Notes: generated by a model from the letters alone, not told the origin. A stretch of DNA of 9,096 bases from Nitrospirota bacterium (GCA_021787505.1 JAJYLU010000046.1:1-9096); one strand, 5' to 3'; shown: positions 1 to 6,561, counted from the stretch's first letter. Made by a program: numbers and translations.

Positions 1-569
1 TTTTTCGCCTTGTAGGGGTTTGGAAGGGACATATAGTAGTCGCTTTCGGCGCCGTTCAACCTCACAAGGTCATCGGGGTCTTTCCAGTCCAGAACGGAAT
101 CGGCAATCGTGTCGGCCTGCGTCCCCTCAACACCCATATTAATCAGAAGGTTCTTGAGTATTATAACAGATGTGTCATTGAGAGTGTTGAGGTTTATCTT
201 GCCCGATTCATCGGTAATGGCGACCGTATAATGGTCGTCACCGGTTGTCACGGTGTAGGGGGCACCGTCGACTCTCCAGGTCGTGACGCCTTCGACATCG
301 GTCTGCACGTTCGGGTTCATCCTGCGGTAAATGATCTCCATCACCGCTCTTTCTATTCCGGCCTCCGCGAGGAACTTCTTCTCGACGCCCTGTCTGAACG
401 CAACCGCGGCAAGGGACTCCGTCCGCGACAGATATGAGAAAGAGAGGACGATCACCATCAGGACGGCCAGCACCCAGAGGACCATGATCAGTGCGATCCC
501 CCGGCTGTCGTCCCTGAGGCCGGGAATGCGCTGGCGAGCGGAACCTATGTTTTCACTGTGTTTTGTCAT
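1..569 (-). CDS. gspK: Type II secretion minor pseudopilin GspK (C-terminus beyond window)
   Basis: GspK is the large minor pseudopilin that sits at the tip of the T2SS pseudopilus with GspI and GspJ. I translated 189 residues from ATG 569-567; the rest lies off the left edge (family members are usually about 300 residues). Residues 1-24 form a prepilin leader ending SRG, followed by a hydrophobic segment (25-47, IALIMVLWVLAVLMVIVL). Position +5 after the cleavage glycine is Met rather than Glu; loss of Glu5 is typical of GspK and distinguishes it from the other pseudopilins. Later family hallmarks are DESGKINLN (120-128), VLDWKDPDD (159-167) and GAESDYY (173-179), which resemble the conserved acidic/aromatic stretches of GspK and may include its calcium-binding site. 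The start overlaps the gspJ stop by one base (TAATG) and has no Shine-Dalgarno sequence, so translation is probably coupled to gspJ. Identification is firm. Confidence 0.93.
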   Translation of the reverse strand, partial: MTKHSENIGSARQRIPGLRDDSRGIALIMVLWVLAVLMVIVLSFSYLSRTESLAAVAFRQGVEKKFLAEAGIERAVMEIIYRRMNPNVQTDVEGVTTWRVDGAPYTVTTGDDHYTVAITDESGKINLNTLNDTSVIILKNLLINMGVEGTQADTIADSVLDWKDPDDLVRLNGAESDYYMSLPNPYKAK

Positions 570-1336
570 TATCTGTTCAGATTCGAAAAGGGTGCCGGCG
601 CGGCACTGTTCTGCATATTCTGCAGCTTTGAAAAGATCCCCGGTATGGATACGGGGCCATTCTGCGAATTTGTAAAGGAGGGCGGAGTTGAAGTGGCGTT
701 TTGCGAAGACGCCGTCCTCAACGGGATGATGATCGAGAAGTCCCTCTCACCCGCAATGAGGTGGAGCTTCACCTTCTCTGGGATCGTGACGTCGTCGGTC
801 CATGAGTCCACCCAGGTCCCCTTTTCGTCCGTCGGCCCCTTATAAAAATATTCGAAATAGATTTTGTCCATGAGATTGAAGAGCGTTGTTTCCCTCGGGT
901 TGTCCATGCCGATCACGGTTTCGGTCGCCTTCAGCGACTGCTTCCCGTCCCTGTCGGTCTCGACCTCGTACGACACGACCGCATATCCTTTGTCACCCCC
1001 CCATAGGGAATAATTCGTGGACAACTGCATCGATTCGTGGTCACCTTTAAAGTAGCGTTTCCTCTCGCCGTTGTCGTCATAGGTGAGGCCGGACTGGGAC
1101 TGGATCTGGGCCTCGACGGCATTCAGGGATGTCCTGAACCGCTCGATCGACGCGAGCTTCTTTTCGCCTCCGGCGACCGCCTGGACACTGACCTTCATCG
1201 CGCCCGCGATGATCACCACAATGATGCCGAGGATCGCAAAGGAGATCAGGAGTTCCAGAAGCGTGAAGCCCCGCTCGTTGTTGCTGAGCAGCGTGCGTCC
1301 GGATGCGGGTCCCCTTTCACGGCAGTTGCGCGTCAT
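569..1336 (-). CDS. gspJ: Type II secretion minor pseudopilin GspJ
   Basis: This 255-residue prepilin-like protein has an N-terminal leader of 23 residues and the processing site ERG/FTLLELL (cleavage after Gly23, Glu at +5). A hydrophobic helix follows (24-49). Position in the operon between gspI and gspK, and a globular domain rich in beta-strand-like segments (about 100-207, including EYFYKGPTDEKGTWVDSW), support GspJ, which forms the tip complex with GspI and GspK in the periplasm. The protein is longer than a usual GspJ (about 200 residues) because of a tail from about residue 208 that is rich in Ser, Asn, Gln and Pro and looks disordered. The ATG overlaps the last four bases of gspI (ATGA) and lacks an obvious Shine-Dalgarno sequence, so translation is likely coupled. 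The exact subunit letter rests on gene order more than on a diagnostic motif. Confidence 0.88.
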   Translation of the reverse strand: MTRNCRERGPASGRTLLSNNERGFTLLELLISFAILGIIVVIIAGAMKVSVQAVAGGEKKLASIERFRTSLNAVEAQIQSQSGLTYDDNGERKRYFKGDHESMQLSTNYSLWGGDKGYAVVSYEVETDRDGKQSLKATETVIGMDNPRETTLFNLMDKIYFEYFYKGPTDEKGTWVDSWTDDVTIPEKVKLHLIAGERDFSIIIPLRTASSQNATSTPPSFTNSQNGPVSIPGIFSKLQNMQNSAAPAPFSNLNR

Positions 1337-1752
1337 ACTTTTTTCGGGATCAGCTTCATCGTCTTGAGGCTGATCGCACGCTCCTTGGTCCCGTCGGTCC
1401 AGTGGACCGTCAGGGTTATATCCAGGAGTTCAACCGGCAGGTTTTCGGTGCGCTTCTCTTCAGTTCCGGCGATCGAGCCGTCGATCCGATATCCGTCATC
1501 TGTTGTTTCGGACCACGTCTTTTCGTGTATCGAATCGTCGTCGAGGACCTCCCGCATCTTGGACTCCGCCGCCATTACGGCTTTGGCATAGCTGTCCGAA
1601 GCGCCGATTCCCCTCATGTTTGCGGAAAAGAGCTGCAGGATTACGACCAGGGCAATGCTGAGCAGCGCAAGGGCCACGAGGACCTCCAGCAGCGTAAACC
1701 CTTCCCGGCACTGGATCCGACCCCGAGGCCGAGACCCCCAGGTGAGCCGCAT
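1333..1752 (-). CDS. gspI: Type II secretion minor pseudopilin GspI
   Basis: GspI is the minor pseudopilin thought to nucleate the tip complex and initiate pseudopilus assembly. The 139-residue product has an Arg-rich 18-residue leader and the processing site REG/FTLLEVLVALALL (cleavage after Gly18, Glu at +5), followed by a hydrophobic helix to about residue 42. The sequence EVLVALALLSIALVVILQLF and the following AESKMREVL segment (62-70) closely resemble the GspI family, as does the short overall length. The ATG shares one base with the gspH stop (TAATG), with a weak GGTGG about seven bases upstream; the 3' end overlaps gspJ by four bases. It should be cut and N-methylated by the prepilin peptidase GspO/PilD, which is not encoded in this window. 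Confidence 0.9.
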   Translation of the reverse strand: MRLTWGSRPRGRIQCREGFTLLEVLVALALLSIALVVILQLFSANMRGIGASDSYAKAVMAAESKMREVLDDDSIHEKTWSETTDDGYRIDGSIAGTEEKRTENLPVELLDITLTVHWTDGTKERAISLKTMKLIPKKV

Positions 1753-2183
1753 TATTGCACCACCGGACCCGCGATCGGGTCTATCGTTATGGTCGCGGTC
1801 TTCTTTTCGTTCCAGAGCACGATCGTGCCGCCTTCGATGCCGCCGGTGGGAGAGAAATCGATCCGGTAGGTGCCGCGGTCGATCTCTCCTTCGCGGGGAT
1901 CGATGATCTTGATGTGTGCGCCGTCGGGAACGGCCTTCCCGCCGGTGTCGCCGATCCGGTACCGGCCGGCGTCCATGTCGATAGTGACGGTCTGCGTCTC
2001 GCCTGTGATCTGTGCGAGCGCCTTCGCATGGCGCATCATCGCGGCGATTTCACGCACCGACGCACTGAACTTGCTCGCGGGGAGGGTGTTGGCGAAAAAC
2101 GCGGCGGCGAGGGACATGAGAAGCGTGATGAGAAACATCACGATGACCAACTCCAGAAGCGTAAAGCCTTTTTCTTTTTCCAT
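1752..2183 (-). CDS. gspH: Type II secretion minor pseudopilin GspH
   Basis: The product has 143 residues, a very short leader (MEKEKG) and the processing site KG/FTLLELVIVMFLITLLMSL with Glu at +5. The helix is followed by SVREIAAMMRHAKALAQITG (42-61), a pattern typical of the GspH/FimT domain, and by a C-terminal FSPTGGIEGGTIVLW segment (110-124) matching the strand-turn region of that domain. It lacks the signature of the major pseudopilin GspG (a conserved DxYxxDxGxYPT-like stretch and calcium-binding C-terminus), so I assign H rather than G even though it directly follows gspF. GspH caps or bridges the tip complex to the GspG filament. The start is 14 bases after the gspF stop and has no recognisable Shine-Dalgarno sequence, although no other start would preserve the leader. 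Confidence 0.88.
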   Translation of the reverse strand: MEKEKGFTLLELVIVMFLITLLMSLAAAFFANTLPASKFSASVREIAAMMRHAKALAQITGETQTVTIDMDAGRYRIGDTGGKAVPDGAHIKIIDPREGEIDRGTYRIDFSPTGGIEGGTIVLWNEKKTATITIDPIAGPVVQ

Positions 2184-2197
2184 GTCGATACGGCCGG

Positions 2198-3391
2198 CTA
2201 CATCGGCAGGTTCGTGATACTGAATATCGCCATAAGCATCGAGACCACGATAAATCCGATGATCACTCCCATGGCGAGGATCATGGCAGGTTCGACGAAA
2301 CTGACGAACCGCTTTATAGAGACTTTCAGGCTCTTTTCATATGTCTCCGCGACCTTCAGGAGCATGGTATCGAGTTGTCCGGTTTCCTCGCCGACCTTGA
2401 TCATCGAAAGGGCAAGCGGAGGAAAAACGTCTGCAGTCGCCAGCGGCGCCGCAATGCCCTTGCCCTCTTTGGCCCCCTTGGCGACGCCGTCGATAGCCGA
2501 GGCGATCACCTGGTTGCTAATGACGTCCTTCGAGTTGTGCAGCGCCTGCAGCAGGGGAACGCCGCTTTTCAACAGGGTGCCGAGCGTACGGGTGAAACGG
2601 GCAGTCTCTATCTTCCTGATCACCTCGCCCATCATCTTTATCTTAAAGGAGTCCCATGAGTACCTTCCCGCCTCGCTCCTGGTGTAATTCCTGAAGAGGA
2701 GCCATGACCCTGCGGCGCAGGCGAGCAGGACCCACCAGTACATACTGAGCGCGTTGCTCACACTGATGATGATCTGCGTCGAAAGGGGCAGCGCAACGTG
2801 CATCTCGGAAAAGATCGTCGAGAATTTCGGGAGCACATAGACAAGTAGCACGATGATCGAAAAGCCGCCGGTAAGGAGCAGGATGACCGGGTAGATCATG
2901 GCCGAAAAGACATGGTCCTTCAATTCCTGGGAAGATTCGAGGAATTCGTTTAGCTTGTCGAGCACCACGTCGAGCACTCCTCCGGCCTCGCCCGCACGTA
3001 TCATGTTTACGTAGAGCTTGGGGAATGCCTTGGGGTGTTTCGAGAGCGCGTCGGAGAAGGAGCTCCCCTCCCTGATCGACTTCAGGACCGCCTTGACAAT
3101 GCTCTTCATCTCGCCGCTTTCGGAGATGTCCGAGAGGATATTGAGGCTCCTGTCGAGCGGCAGCCCGGCGCTCAGGAGCGCCGACAGTTCCGTCGTGAAC
3201 GTGAGGATGTCCCCCTTCGACGATTTATGCAGGAACCTTTTGCCGATCCCCTCTCTGGGAGTCGTGATCTTCAGGGGGATTATCCCCGAATTCTTCAGCC
3301 GGTCGACCGCATCTTTTTCGTCGGCGGCTTCTATCACTCCTTCCACGATCGCACCGTCGGTCGTGGTGGCCCTGTAGGAAAAGATGCCCAC
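2198..3391 (-). CDS. gspF: Type II secretion inner-membrane platform protein GspF
   Basis: GspF is the polytopic inner-membrane platform protein that couples the GspE ATPase to pseudopilus assembly. The 397-residue length is normal. Two T2SSF domains are visible as internal repeats, beginning at FTTELSALLSAGLPL (65-79) and RFTRTLGTLLKSGVPL (265-280); each is followed by the family motif ending GEAGG (134-138) or GEETGQL (334-340). Predicted membrane segments lie near 165-187, 217-234 and 368-390. The start codon is GTG, immediately after the gspE stop TAA. A strong AGGAGG lies five bases upstream, inside the last codons of gspE, so E and F should be made in step. The N-terminal MGIFSYRA is the usual start of this family. 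Confidence 0.95.
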   Translation of the reverse strand: MGIFSYRATTTDGAIVEGVIEAADEKDAVDRLKNSGIIPLKITTPREGIGKRFLHKSSKGDILTFTTELSALLSAGLPLDRSLNILSDISESGEMKSIVKAVLKSIREGSSFSDALSKHPKAFPKLYVNMIRAGEAGGVLDVVLDKLNEFLESSQELKDHVFSAMIYPVILLLTGGFSIIVLLVYVLPKFSTIFSEMHVALPLSTQIIISVSNALSMYWWVLLACAAGSWLLFRNYTRSEAGRYSWDSFKIKMMGEVIRKIETARFTRTLGTLLKSGVPLLQALHNSKDVISNQVIASAIDGVAKGAKEGKGIAAPLATADVFPPLALSMIKVGEETGQLDTMLLKVAETYEKSLKVSIKRFVSFVEPAMILAMGVIIGFIVVSMLMAIFSITNLPM

Positions 3392-4936
3392 TTAAACCTC
3401 CTGGGTCACCCTGAGCACTTCGCTGAGTGTGGTGACGCCCTCCCGTATCTTGTCGGCCCCGTCTTCGAGGAGCGTCCTCATGCCGTGCCGCCGTGCCGCG
3501 TCCCTGAGCTGGTTGGCATCCGCGCTCTTGAGGATGAGCATGCGGATTTCTTCGTCGATCATCAGGAGTTCGAATATCCCGAGTCTGCCGTAAAAGCCTG
3601 TGAAGGCGCACTGCTCGCACCCTGTCCCCCGGTACATCGGCACCTCGGGACCGATGCCGAGCTTTGCGAGCCCTTCGCGGTCGGCGCCTGTCGTGTCCAG
3701 GGTTTTACAGGAAGGGCAGATCACCCGCACGAGCCTCTGCGCAAGGATCCCCCTTACCGTCGAGGAGAGGAGAAAGTTTTCGACGCCCATGTCGAGCAGC
3801 CTCGTGATCGCACTCGGGGCATCGTTCGTATGCAGCGTCGAGAAAACGAGGTGGCCGGTCAGGGCCGACTGTATCGCAATCTCGGCGGTCTCAAGGTCCC
3901 TGATCTCTCCGATCATGATTATGTCAGGGTCCTGTCTCACGATATGACGCAGAGTGCTGGCAAAGTTCAGTCCGATCTGCGGCTTCACCTGTATCTGGTT
4001 TACCCCCTTGAGCTGGTACTCGACGGGGTCTTCTACAGTGATTATCTTTACGTCGGATGAATTGATTTTGTCCAATGCGCCGTAAAGCGTGGTGGTCTTC
4101 CCGCTGCCGGTGGGGCCGGTGACGAGGATAATGCCATTGGGCTTGGTGATCAGCTGGTTGAAGAGCGAGAGCGTCTTCGGCGGAAAACCTAGCAGGTCGA
4201 GGTCGATCACGATCCCCTCCTTGTGGAGGATCCTCATCACGACGCTCTCGCCGTGGAGCACGGGTATGGTCGAGACCCTGAGGTCGACTTCCTTCGGGCC
4301 GACCTTCAGCTTGATCCTTCCGTCCTGGGGCAGTCTCCTTTCGGCGATATTCAGTTTTGCCATGATCTTGACCCTCGACACAATCGCCGCCTGGAGTTTT
4401 TTCGGCGTGGACTCGGTCTGATGGAGGACGCCGTCGATGCGGTACCGCACCTTTAATTCATCCTCGAACGGCTCGATATGGATGTCGCTCGCCCTGCTTT
4501 CGACTGCCCTTGTGAGAATAAGGTTTACGAGACGTATGATCGGCGCCTCCGAGGCGAGGTCTTTGAGGTGGCCGACGTCCTCTTCCTCGTCCCTGACGAA
4601 CTCGAACCCCTTCTCTCCCATGTCCTCGACTATCTTGTTGATATTCTGGGGCTCCTGCCCGTAGAAACGGGAGATATATTCGGCGAGGGCCTTCGGGTCG
4701 GCCGCGCAGACCGAGACCTCCGCGGCCGTCGCCACCCTAAGGGCGTCGATCGTCTCTTCGTCCGCCGGGTTAGCCATCGCCACCGTCAGACTGTCTTGCT
4801 TCATTTCGAGCGGGACGATCATGTTTTCGCGGATGAAACGGGATGATAAGCCGTTTATGACAAAGGGCACTTTCGGCAGATCGTCCGCGCCGAGCACGGA
4901 CCTGTCCGTCGCGGGAGTAATCTCTGAATCAGGCAT
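3392..4936 (-). CDS. gspE: Type II secretion assembly ATPase GspE
   Basis: GspE is the cytoplasmic hexameric ATPase that powers pseudopilus assembly. The 514-residue product has an N-terminal T2SSE_N-like domain (about 20-110), the linker/N2 domain with ASDIHIEPFEDELKVRYRIDG (149-169), and the motor domain. In the motor domain, Walker A is GPTGSGKTT (274-282), the Asp box is ITVEDPVEYQL (299-309), Walker B is DPDIIMIGEIRD (336-347) and the His box is TGHLVFSTLHTND (360-372). The zinc-binding CM domain is present with its four cysteines, C407/C410 (CPSC) and C440/C443 (CEQC). The four-cysteine CM domain also occurs in some PilB-type ATPases, so the T2SS assignment rests on the downstream gspF-H-I-J-K. 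It is the first gene of the operon. The ATG has no Shine-Dalgarno sequence and sits 5 bases after a -10 box; GTG codon 14 is an alternative in-frame start that would still keep the recognisable domain. Confidence 0.95.
   Translation of the reverse strand: MPDSEITPATDRSVLGADDLPKVPFVINGLSSRFIRENMIVPLEMKQDSLTVAMANPADEETIDALRVATAAEVSVCAADPKALAEYISRFYGQEPQNINKIVEDMGEKGFEFVRDEEEDVGHLKDLASEAPIIRLVNLILTRAVESRASDIHIEPFEDELKVRYRIDGVLHQTESTPKKLQAAIVSRVKIMAKLNIAERRLPQDGRIKLKVGPKEVDLRVSTIPVLHGESVVMRILHKEGIVIDLDLLGFPPKTLSLFNQLITKPNGIILVTGPTGSGKTTTLYGALDKINSSDVKIITVEDPVEYQLKGVNQIQVKPQIGLNFASTLRHIVRQDPDIIMIGEIRDLETAEIAIQSALTGHLVFSTLHTNDAPSAITRLLDMGVENFLLSSTVRGILAQRLVRVICPSCKTLDTTGADREGLAKLGIGPEVPMYRGTGCEQCAFTGFYGRLGIFELLMIDEEIRMLILKSADANQLRDAARRHGMRTLLEDGADKIREGVTTLSEVLRVTQEV
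3397..3402 (-). promoter_or_regulatory. Shine-Dalgarno site of gspF inside gspE
   Basis: AGGAGG on the minus strand ends five bases before the GTG start of gspF. It fixes the GTG as the start and lies within the Gln-Glu-Val codons that end gspE. It is the only strong Shine-Dalgarno sequence I can find at a start in this operon. Confidence 0.85.
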
Positions 4937-4941
4937 AAAAA

Positions 4942-4972
4942 ATTATAACACACGGCTTGGCCCCTTTATCAA
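4942..4972 (-). promoter_or_regulatory. Promoter of the gspE-K operon (extended -10)
   Basis: Read on the minus strand, TATAAT (4947-4942) is preceded by TG plus one base, giving the extended -10 form TGTTATAAT. TTGATA (4972-4967) matches a -35 box in five of six positions, with a 19-base spacer, longer than the ideal 17. The -10 box ends only five bases before the gspE ATG. Transcription would therefore start at or within a base or two of the ATG, giving a leaderless mRNA unless the true start codon is downstream. Confidence 0.6.
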
Positions 4973-4991
4973 GGACGGGACAGGCAGCCGC

Positions 4992-5021
4992 TTCGCAGGG
5001 AGGAGGTGATTCCTGTATAAT
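4992..5021 (+). promoter_or_regulatory. Candidate promoter of the glycosyltransferase gene
   Basis: TATAAT lies at 5016-5021, with a weak -35 candidate TTCGCA (4992-4997, four of six matches to TTGACA) 18 bases upstream. Transcription would start near 5028 and leave a leader of about 27 bases before ATG 5055. It is divergent from the gspE promoter. This reading conflicts with the alternative that 5001-5013 carries the translation start signals of the same gene. Confidence 0.4.
5001..5010 (+). promoter_or_regulatory. Full-length Shine-Dalgarno match, displaced from the ATG
   Basis: AGGAGGTGAT is a ten-base match to the complement of the conserved 16S rRNA 3' end, the strongest such match I noticed in the window. 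It lies about 48 bases before ATG 5055, too far to serve it. Six bases after AGGAGG there is a CTG (5013) in the frame of the glycosyltransferase, and no stop codon intervenes, so a CTG start adding 14 residues is possible. A chance match is also possible. Confidence 0.35.
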
Positions 5022-5054
5022 ACCAGGGGATTCCCGGATATCATTACACAGGTC

Positions 5055-5966
5055 ATGACAAGCATTATTGTCCCGATACGAAATGCCCCCGAACAGGCCG
5101 GAGTTTTGCTGGCGAAGCTGAAAACCCAGACCGTTGCGGACGAGATCATCATCGTCGACTCTTCAACGGCCGGGCAGGAAGTATCCGTATCTTGGGGCGC
5201 CCGGGTGATCCGGGTGGACCCGCGGGACTTCGATCACGGCGGCACGCGCACCCTGGCTGCAGGGGCGGCAAAGGGCGATATCGTCGTATATCTCTCTCAG
5301 GACGCTCTGCCCTCTGACGACAGGGCTGTCGAAAAACTGGTGGAACCCTTCGGGGACGAGTCAGTTGCCGCTGCATACGGCAGGCAGTTGCCCCATCCGG
5401 GGGCCTCGCCCTTCGGAGCGCACCTGCGCCTCTTCAATTATCCGGAGACCTCCGGTGTCCGGAGCATAACGGACAAAGGAAGGTTCGGAATCAAGACCCC
5501 CTTCCTGTCGAATGCCTTTGCGGCGTACCGGAGAAATGCGCTCGCCGGTATAGGAGGCTTTAAAAAAAGGCTCATCATGGGGGAGGATGTTTACGCCGGC
5601 GCGAAATTGCTGATGGCCGGATACAGGATAGCGTATGCAGCTGATGCTACCGTGTATCATTCCCATAATTATACGGCCCTTCAGGAATTCAGGAGGTATT
5701 TCGACATCGGAGTGTTCCACGAGACCGAGCGCTGGCTTCTCGATGAGTTCGGGCGGGCCGGGGGCGAAGGAATGCGTTACATCGGCTCAGGGGTCACGTA
5801 TCTGACAAAAGAGGGTAAGCCGTGGCTCGTGCCGGAATTCCTGCTGAGGAGCTGTCTCAAATATGCGGGGTATGCGCTCGGCAGGAACTACGAAAATATG
5901 CCGCCCGCCCTGGTCAGAAAATTCAGCATGTACCCGCGCTGGTGGGACGAGCGGAAGAAACGATAG
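5055..5966 (+). CDS. GT2-family glycosyltransferase, rhamnosyltransferase-like
   Basis: This 303-residue protein has a GT-A fold of family GT2 and probably transfers a sugar (perhaps rhamnose from dTDP-rhamnose) to a lipopolysaccharide O-antigen, exopolysaccharide or similar acceptor at the cytoplasmic face of the inner membrane. Motifs in order: MTSIIVPIRN (1-10, first strand), IIIVDSST (31-38, nucleotide binding), FDHGGTR (59-65, characteristic of the RfbN/RfbF-type rhamnosyltransferase group), YLSQDALP (79-86, metal-binding DxD-equivalent), SNAFAAYRR (152-160), GEDV (176-179, the catalytic ED-type acid) and YHSHNYTALQEFRRYFDIGV (201-220), also typical of that group. There is no membrane-spanning segment. 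It is a single gene, not part of a visible polysaccharide cluster. ATG 5055 has only a weak AGGT nearby; see the upstream Shine-Dalgarno entry. Donor and acceptor cannot be read from the sequence. Confidence 0.85.
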   Translation: MTSIIVPIRNAPEQAGVLLAKLKTQTVADEIIIVDSSTAGQEVSVSWGARVIRVDPRDFDHGGTRTLAAGAAKGDIVVYLSQDALPSDDRAVEKLVEPFGDESVAAAYGRQLPHPGASPFGAHLRLFNYPETSGVRSITDKGRFGIKTPFLSNAFAAYRRNALAGIGGFKKRLIMGEDVYAGAKLLMAGYRIAYAADATVYHSHNYTALQEFRRYFDIGVFHETERWLLDEFGRAGGEGMRYIGSGVTYLTKEGKPWLVPEFLLRSCLKYAGYALGRNYENMPPALVRKFSMYPRWWDERKKR

Positions 5967-5986
5967 GGGCGTGATTGATCACGTCC
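5967..5986 (+). repeat. Inverted repeat just after the glycosyltransferase stop
   Basis: The core is CGTGAT-TG-ATCACG (5970-5983). As RNA it can fold with arms GGGCGTG (5967-5973) and CACGTCC (5980-5986), one G-U pair, around a six-base loop. It directly follows the TAG stop. There is no T-tract after it, so it is not a standard intrinsic terminator. It could protect the mRNA 3' end or be a protein-binding site. Confidence 0.4.
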
Positions 5987-6003
5987 TGCCCGGAATCATG
6001 GCG

Positions 6004-6027
6004 AAAAAAAGGCGCTTTTTTTATAAT
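6004..6027 (+). promoter_or_regulatory. A7/T7 inverted repeat joined to a TATAAT box
   Basis: Seven A, then GGCGC, then seven T (6004-6022) form an inverted repeat with eight-base arms. It runs directly into TATAAT (6022-6027), about 34 bases before the dCMP deaminase ATG. It could be a weak terminator of the glycosyltransferase transcript, or the A/T tracts could be part of a promoter for the deaminase gene. No good -35 box is present (best TGGCGA, three of six). Between 5967 and 6061 I see nothing else. Confidence 0.3.
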
Positions 6028-6061
6028 ATCCATAGTATCGCAGAAAGGTCCGAAGCGCTGA

Positions 6062-6547
6062 ATGAAAACCGGAAAAAAGAAAAAGAAAACATTGCGGCCC
6101 GGCTGGGATGAATACTTCCTTAACATTGCCAAGGCGGTTTCCGCCCGCGCAACCTGCATGAGGCGCAAGTACGGTGCGGTGATCACGAAGAACAACATTA
6201 TTGTCAGCACGGGGTATAATGGTGCTGCCGCAGGGACCAAAGACTGCCTGGCCGTTGGCAAATGCACCAGAAAAGAGCTGCAGATCCCCCACGGGCAGCG
6301 CTACGAACTCTGCCACAGCGTGCACGCCGAGGCGAATGCGATTATACGCGCGTCTGTTGATGAACTCGAAGGCTCGACGATCTATATCTCGGGAGCCGAC
6401 AGCGATGCGGGCGAGTGCCATTCGGAACCCTGCATGATGTGCAAACGGATGATCCTGAACGCAAGGATTTTAAAGGTGGTCTACTCCGACGGCAACGGCA
6501 AATACCACGTCGTGAAACCCGCACAGTGGCTTAAAGGGCGAATCTAA
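6062..6547 (+). CDS. dCMP deaminase (zinc-dependent, ComEB-like)
   Basis: The 161-residue enzyme belongs to the cytidine/deoxycytidylate deaminase superfamily and is expected to convert dCMP to dUMP in the cytoplasm, feeding thymidylate synthesis. The active site is complete: HAE (H88, catalytic E90) and PCMMC (C124, C127) supply the zinc ligands. Further family features are YGAVITKNN (37-45), STGYNGAAAG (49-58) and the stretch GKCTRKELQIPHGQRYELCH (66-85), whose extra cysteines (C62, C68, C84) may bind the second structural zinc seen in some dCMP deaminases. Length is normal. The N-terminus is Lys-rich (residues 5-9 all Lys) from an A-rich run. The start has only a distant AAAGG (about 13 bases upstream). 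It lies 95 bases after the glycosyltransferase and may have its own promoter. A role in DNA uptake should not be inferred from the ComEB name. Confidence 0.92.
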   Translation: MKTGKKKKKTLRPGWDEYFLNIAKAVSARATCMRRKYGAVITKNNIIVSTGYNGAAAGTKDCLAVGKCTRKELQIPHGQRYELCHSVHAEANAIIRASVDELEGSTIYISGADSDAGECHSEPCMMCKRMILNARILKVVYSDGNGKYHVVKPAQWLKGRI

Positions 6548-6561
6548 CGTAGGGTGTAGGC

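Noticed and set aside
1752..2183. The gene after gspF read as the major pseudopilin GspG.
   Set aside because: The mature part matches the GspH/FimT pattern and lacks the GspG YPT-type and C-terminal calcium-site features.
1755..2687. A 310-codon plus-strand open frame opposite gspH and gspF.
   Set aside because: It is a shadow of two well-supported genes on the other strand and has no recognisable domain.
3035..4060. A 341-codon plus-strand open frame opposite gspE and gspF.
   Set aside because: It lies antisense to two genes with complete family motifs; its sequence is low in recognisable structure and reflects GC-rich codon mirroring.
569..4936. The operon read as a type IV pilus or competence (ComG) system.
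   Set aside because: Presence of GspK with its missing Glu5 and acidic motifs, with GspI and GspJ, points to type II secretion.
6062..6547. dCMP deaminase and glycosyltransferase as one functional system.
   Set aside because: A 95-base gap with possible terminator and promoter elements separates them and their pathways are unrelated.
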